Positions 61,277-64,000 of a DNA stretch of 64,000 nt are shown here, one piece after another. This DNA is from Wandonia haliotis (GTDB taxonomy: Bacteria; Bacteroidota; Bacteroidia; Flavobacteriales_D; Crocinitomicaceae). The notes beneath the pieces are model-generated. The model did no database searches, had not been told where the DNA came from, and worked only from the letters and a program-made list of their open reading frames with translations. The translations under genes and the position numbers were made by a program. Positions within the stretch are counted from its first letter, which is position 1, and the number at the start of each line of letters is the position of its first letter. Location: assembly GCF_039523435.1 (NCBI RefSeq), contig NZ_BAAAFH010000022.1, forward strand, positions 930,001 through 994,000, written 5' to 3'.

Positions 61277-62155
61277 TTAATGGATAAAATGATTCGTAAT
61301 AAAACTGATGATTTTTGTCTGGTAATCATTAGCATTCGTAGTATTCCAATTCCCGTGACCTTCTCCTGCATATAATGTCCATTCATTATACACAGAGACA
61401 TCTGACAATTTATCGTGCAAAATGGTTACTTGCGTTGCCGGAACCAGAGGATCCTGGTCGCCATAAAAAGACAAAGTCTTAGGAGCGTTTTGTGTAATGT
61501 GGTATACGGGACTTACTTCCTGGTACAAAGCAGGGTTCTCATCGTAAGTTACAGGTCCCACCAGACTGATCAGCCCATATTCAAAATCAGGTTCACTGGT
61601 ATAAGAAGGATCTGTAAAATCAGCCGGACCAACCGTATTACAAATTGCTTTTATGTACCCCTCATCATCAAACTTATATGCGTATAACATCGCCAGATGA
61701 CCTCCTGCACTATTCCCCAAAAAGCAAATCTCATGCGAAAGATCATATTTACCACTAAAAATAAACTGAATGGCCTTTTCTACATCGTTTATTTGCTTCG
61801 GATATCCCGGACTACTATTCGTAGCTAATCTGTAGTTCATATTAACAATAGCACAATCCGGATACACAAATTTCAACGCATTAAAGGTACTCTGGAAGTT
61901 TTCTTTATCTCCTGCACTCCATCCTCCACCATGAATGAGGAAAAAAACCTGCGTACTTTCTGCAGAGCGATTTGCCGGCAGATATATATCCATTACCTGC
62001 TCCGGATCAGATCCGTAGGCAACATCGGTTAAGTCATACGAAACTGTAGGGTCCAACTGTTCCTGAACCGGTTCTTTTATGACCTCTTCTTCCTTTTTAC
62101 AAGAGACTACAAGCGTAAATGAAAGAACCGCAAGTAACAAATAATAGCTTCTCAT
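61277..62155 (-). CDS. alpha/beta hydrolase (esterase), lipoprotein
   Basis: The protein has 292 aa from the ATG at 62155, which opens a lipoprotein signal peptide (TLVVSC, Cys19); the in-frame ATG at 62242 lies inside the accC terminator and upstream of the promoter at 62180-62208. The esterase core shows the oxyanion hole FFLIHGGGWSAGDKENF, nucleophile elbow CFLGNSAGGHLAML, the acid in FYGDQDPLVPATQ and the catalytic His in AGEGHGNW. It resembles the BD-FAE/feruloyl-esterase-like group of carboxylesterases. It should act at the cell envelope on an ester; the substrate is unknown. Confidence 0.85.
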   Translation of the reverse strand: MRSYYLLLAVLSFTLVVSCKKEEEVIKEPVQEQLDPTVSYDLTDVAYGSDPEQVMDIYLPANRSAESTQVFFLIHGGGWSAGDKENFQSTFNALKFVYPDCAIVNMNYRLATNSSPGYPKQINDVEKAIQFIFSGKYDLSHEICFLGNSAGGHLAMLYAYKFDDEGYIKAICNTVGPADFTDPSYTSEPDFEYGLISLVGPVTYDENPALYQEVSPVYHITQNAPKTLSFYGDQDPLVPATQVTILHDKLSDVSVYNEWTLYAGEGHGNWNTTNANDYQTKIISFITNHFIH

Positions 62156-62179
62156 TTCGAAGGTTTTGGTGAATGTATT

Positions 62180-62208
62180 CAAATGTACAATAAATTTATT
62201 GATACCAA
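62180..62208 (-). promoter_or_regulatory. promoter of the esterase gene (TTG-N18-TACATTTG)
   Basis: TTG (62208-62206), 18-nt spacer and TACATTTG (62187-62180) on the minus strand, about 25 nt before the ATG at 62155. It fits TAnnTTTG and supports the shorter start. Confidence 0.6.
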
Positions 62209-62215
62209 TACAAAA

Positions 62216-62250
62216 ACAAAAAAGCGGGATATCTACTGACATCCCGCTTT
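62216..62250 (-). terminator. Rho-independent terminator of accBC
   Basis: AAAGCGGGAT...ATCCCGCTTT form a 10-bp stem with a 10-nt loop, followed on the minus strand by a T-rich tail (TTTGTTTTTG), 18 nt after the accC stop. Confidence 0.85.
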
Positions 62251-62267
62251 CCTTATACTAAATTATA

Positions 62268-63605
62268 CTATTTATAATCAAACGTTTCCATAAATTTAGT
62301 AGTAAAGTTTCCTTTTCGGAAATCTTCATTATCCATTAGTTTTTTATGGAAAGGGATTGTGGTTTTTATCCCTTCGATGATATACTCGTCAAGAGCACGT
62401 TTCATTTTAAGGATAGCTTCTTCTCTTGTTTGCGCCACTACAATCAATTTTGAGATCATTGAATCGTAGTTTGGTGGAATTGTATACCCAGCATACACGT
62501 GCGTATCTAAACGAACTCCATGTCCTCCCGGGGAGTGGTATGAAGTAATCTTACCTGGAGAAGGGCGGAAATCATTTTCCGGATCCTCAGCGTTAATACG
62601 ACACTGGATGGCATGCATCTGCGGATAGTAATTCTTACCTGAAATTTTCTCTCCTGCTGCAATTTTGATCTGTTCTTTGATCAGGTCAAAATTGATTACT
62701 TCTTCCGTAATGGTATGCTCAACCTGGATTCGTGTATTCATCTCCATAAAATAGAAGTCACGGTTTTTGTCCACAAGGAACTCTACCGTACCAACACCTT
62801 CGTATTTCACAGCTTTAGCAGCCTGAATGGCAGCTTGCCCCATTCGCTCACGCAGATCATCTGTCATGAAAGGACTTGGAGTCTCCTCTACCAATTTCTG
62901 GTGACGACGTTGGATAGAACAATCACGTTCCGAAAGATGACAGGCATTTCCATATTGGTCTCCGGCAATCTGGATCTCAATGTGGCGTGGCTCTTCAATG
63001 AACTTCTCCATGTAGATCCCGTCATTACCAAAAGCAGCTCCTGCTTCCTGACGTGCTGAATCCCATGCTGCTTCAATATCCTCTTCTTTCCAAACAATAC
63101 GCATTCCTTTACCACCACCACCGGCAGTAGCTTTAAGAATGATCGGATATTTAATCTCTTTTGCAACTTTCTTGGCATCAGCAAGATCCTTCAATAATCC
63201 CTTTGATCCTGGAATACAAGGTACTCCGGCTTTAATCATGGTCGCCTTTGCCGTCGCTTTATCTCCCATACCGGCAATTTGCTCGGGAAGTGCACCGATA
63301 AACTTGATTCCATGCTCCTGACAAACTTTCGAAAACTTCTCATTTTCCGAAAGAAATCCATATCCGGGGTGAATAGCGTCTGCATTAGTTATTTCAGCAG
63401 CTGCAATGATATTAGGAATAGAAAGGTAAGATTGTGAACTTATTGCGGGACCGATACAAACTGCTTCGTCTGCAAACCGAACAGGCAAACTGTCCTTATC
63501 TGCAGTTGAATATACTGCAACGGTTTTGATACCCATTTCTTTACATGTTCTGATAACACGTAAAGCTATTTCACCTCTGTTGGCAATTAATATTTTTTTA
63601 AACAT
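62268..63605 (-). CDS. accC: acetyl-CoA carboxylase, biotin carboxylase subunit
   Basis: The protein has 445 aa, normal length. Start MFKKILIANRGEIALRVIRTCKEMG; HPGYGFLSENEKF; ATP-grasp glycine loop KATAGGGGKGMRI; FGNDGIYMEKFIEEPRHIEIQI; and catalytic region YFMEMNTRIQVEHTITEEV with the QVEH motif. It carboxylates the biotin on AccB using ATP and bicarbonate, the first step of malonyl-CoA synthesis for fatty acids, in the cytoplasm. It is 39 nt downstream of accB, the usual operon order, and the last gene before a clear terminator. Confidence 0.97.
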   Translation of the reverse strand: MFKKILIANRGEIALRVIRTCKEMGIKTVAVYSTADKDSLPVRFADEAVCIGPAISSQSYLSIPNIIAAAEITNADAIHPGYGFLSENEKFSKVCQEHGIKFIGALPEQIAGMGDKATAKATMIKAGVPCIPGSKGLLKDLADAKKVAKEIKYPIILKATAGGGGKGMRIVWKEEDIEAAWDSARQEAGAAFGNDGIYMEKFIEEPRHIEIQIAGDQYGNACHLSERDCSIQRRHQKLVEETPSPFMTDDLRERMGQAAIQAAKAVKYEGVGTVEFLVDKNRDFYFMEMNTRIQVEHTITEEVINFDLIKEQIKIAAGEKISGKNYYPQMHAIQCRINAEDPENDFRPSPGKITSYHSPGGHGVRLDTHVYAGYTIPPNYDSMISKLIVVAQTREEAILKMKRALDEYIIEGIKTTIPFHKKLMDNEDFRKGNFTTKFMETFDYK

Positions 63606-63644
63606 AGTGAATGACGTTGGTTCAACAAAAAAATGAGTCTTTGC

Positions 63645-64000
63645 TTATGCAGGCTCAACCAGGAAAAGAGGCTGATCGTACTCTACAGGAGTAGCATCAT
63701 CAACCAGTACTTTCACGATTTTTCCGGAAACTTCTGACTCAATTTCGTTAAACAACTTCATTGCTTCAATAATACAAACTACATCACCTGACTTGATTGT
63801 ATCTCCTACGTTTACAAAGTTATCTTTACCTGGACCAGGAGCTCTGTAGAACGTACCGATCATTGGTGATTTAATCGTAATCAATTTCGAGTCATCTTCA
63901 GCAGGTGCAGCTGGTTTCTCAGCAGCAGGAGCCGGTGCAGCGGCAACAGGAGCCGGAGCGGCAGCAACAGGTTGAGCCTGTGCAGCAGCAATCTGTGCAG
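63645..64000 (-). CDS. accB: acetyl-CoA carboxylase biotin carboxyl carrier protein, 5' end outside window
   Basis: The frame is open to the window edge. The C-terminal biotinyl domain is complete: KSPMIGTFYRAPGPGKDNFVNVGD, the biotinylation site EAMKL with its lysine, and IVKVLVDDATPVEYDQPLFLVEP at the end. Before it comes a Pro/Ala-rich flexible linker (AAQAQPVAAAPAPVAAAPAP and on) that lets the biotin arm swing between active sites. An apparent shorter start inside the domain is a TTG and is not credible. It carries CO2 from AccC to the carboxyltransferase. Confidence 0.95.
   Translation of the reverse strand, partial: AQIAAAQAQPVAAAPAPVAAAPAPAAEKPAAPAEDDSKLITIKSPMIGTFYRAPGPGKDNFVNVGDTIKSGDVVCIIEAMKLFNEIESEVSGKIVKVLVDDATPVEYDQPLFLVEPA

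Overview
The window reads as chromosomal DNA of a Bacteroidota bacterium, most likely Flavobacteriales; a Crocinitomicaceae/Fluviicola-like origin is a guess from gene content, not shown. The evidence is: a low-GC sequence, type IX secretion (T9SS) cargo with C-terminal sorting domains, a PorP/SprF protein beside a giant SprB-repeat protein, alternative complex III (ACIII) followed by a caa3-type oxidase, and promoters of the Bacteroidota form (TTTG or TTG, then about 20 nt, then TAnnTTTG). No rRNA, tRNA, CRISPR array, insertion sequence or prophage was seen. Two runs of N (13895-14082 and 16826-17033) interrupt two surface-protein genes.

Region by region. 1-10275 (all minus strand) is a surface-glycan or glycolipid locus: a WecE-like sugar aminotransferase, a Wzm/Wzt-type ABC exporter, a protein resembling class II terpene cyclases, a UbiA-family prenyltransferase, a transglutaminase-fold lipoprotein, a GDP-mannose 3,5-epimerase homologue, two paralogous glycosyltransferases and a UDP-sugar dehydrogenase cut by the left edge. 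10409-19019 holds PorP/SprF and two large paralogous secreted proteins, each with its own promoter carrying the same 16-nt inverted repeat. 19326-22931 is a second glycan-modification patch: a lone glycosyltransferase-like gene facing an ACP - KAS III - GT2 - GNAT operon. 23049-34650 is one respiratory operon, actABCDEF-coxBA, ending in a clear terminator.

34991-38442 is a plus-strand operon of SPOR protein, C45-type amide hydrolase and PaaK-like ligase. 38527-49905 mixes T9SS cargo (LRR protein, PGRP amidase, choice-of-anchor L protein) with an Fe-S uracil-DNA glycosylase, an acetyl-CoA hydrolase/transferase and lipoproteins. 50030-53306 has engB, a YqaA-like membrane protein, a sensor kinase, a SUFU-domain protein and a small conserved-looking protein. 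53403-55692 is a MarR regulator plus an apparently operator-controlled operon (47-aa basic protein, GNAT, ornithine/alanine racemase family). 55767-61163 has an OmpA lipoprotein, a PepSY-like small protein, a sigma54 response regulator and a hybrid sensor kinase. The right end holds a lipoprotein esterase and accC/accB, with accB cut by the edge.

The observations most worth a second look are the UbiA plus DxDTT-toroid pair inside a glycan export locus (4847-7039), the duplicated palindrome/promoter unit (16319-16366 and 19211-19258), the inverted repeat over the -7 box of the racemase operon (53922-53965), and a nearly leaderless promoter for the ACP operon (22939-22968). Functions are inferred from motifs read by eye; no database search was made.
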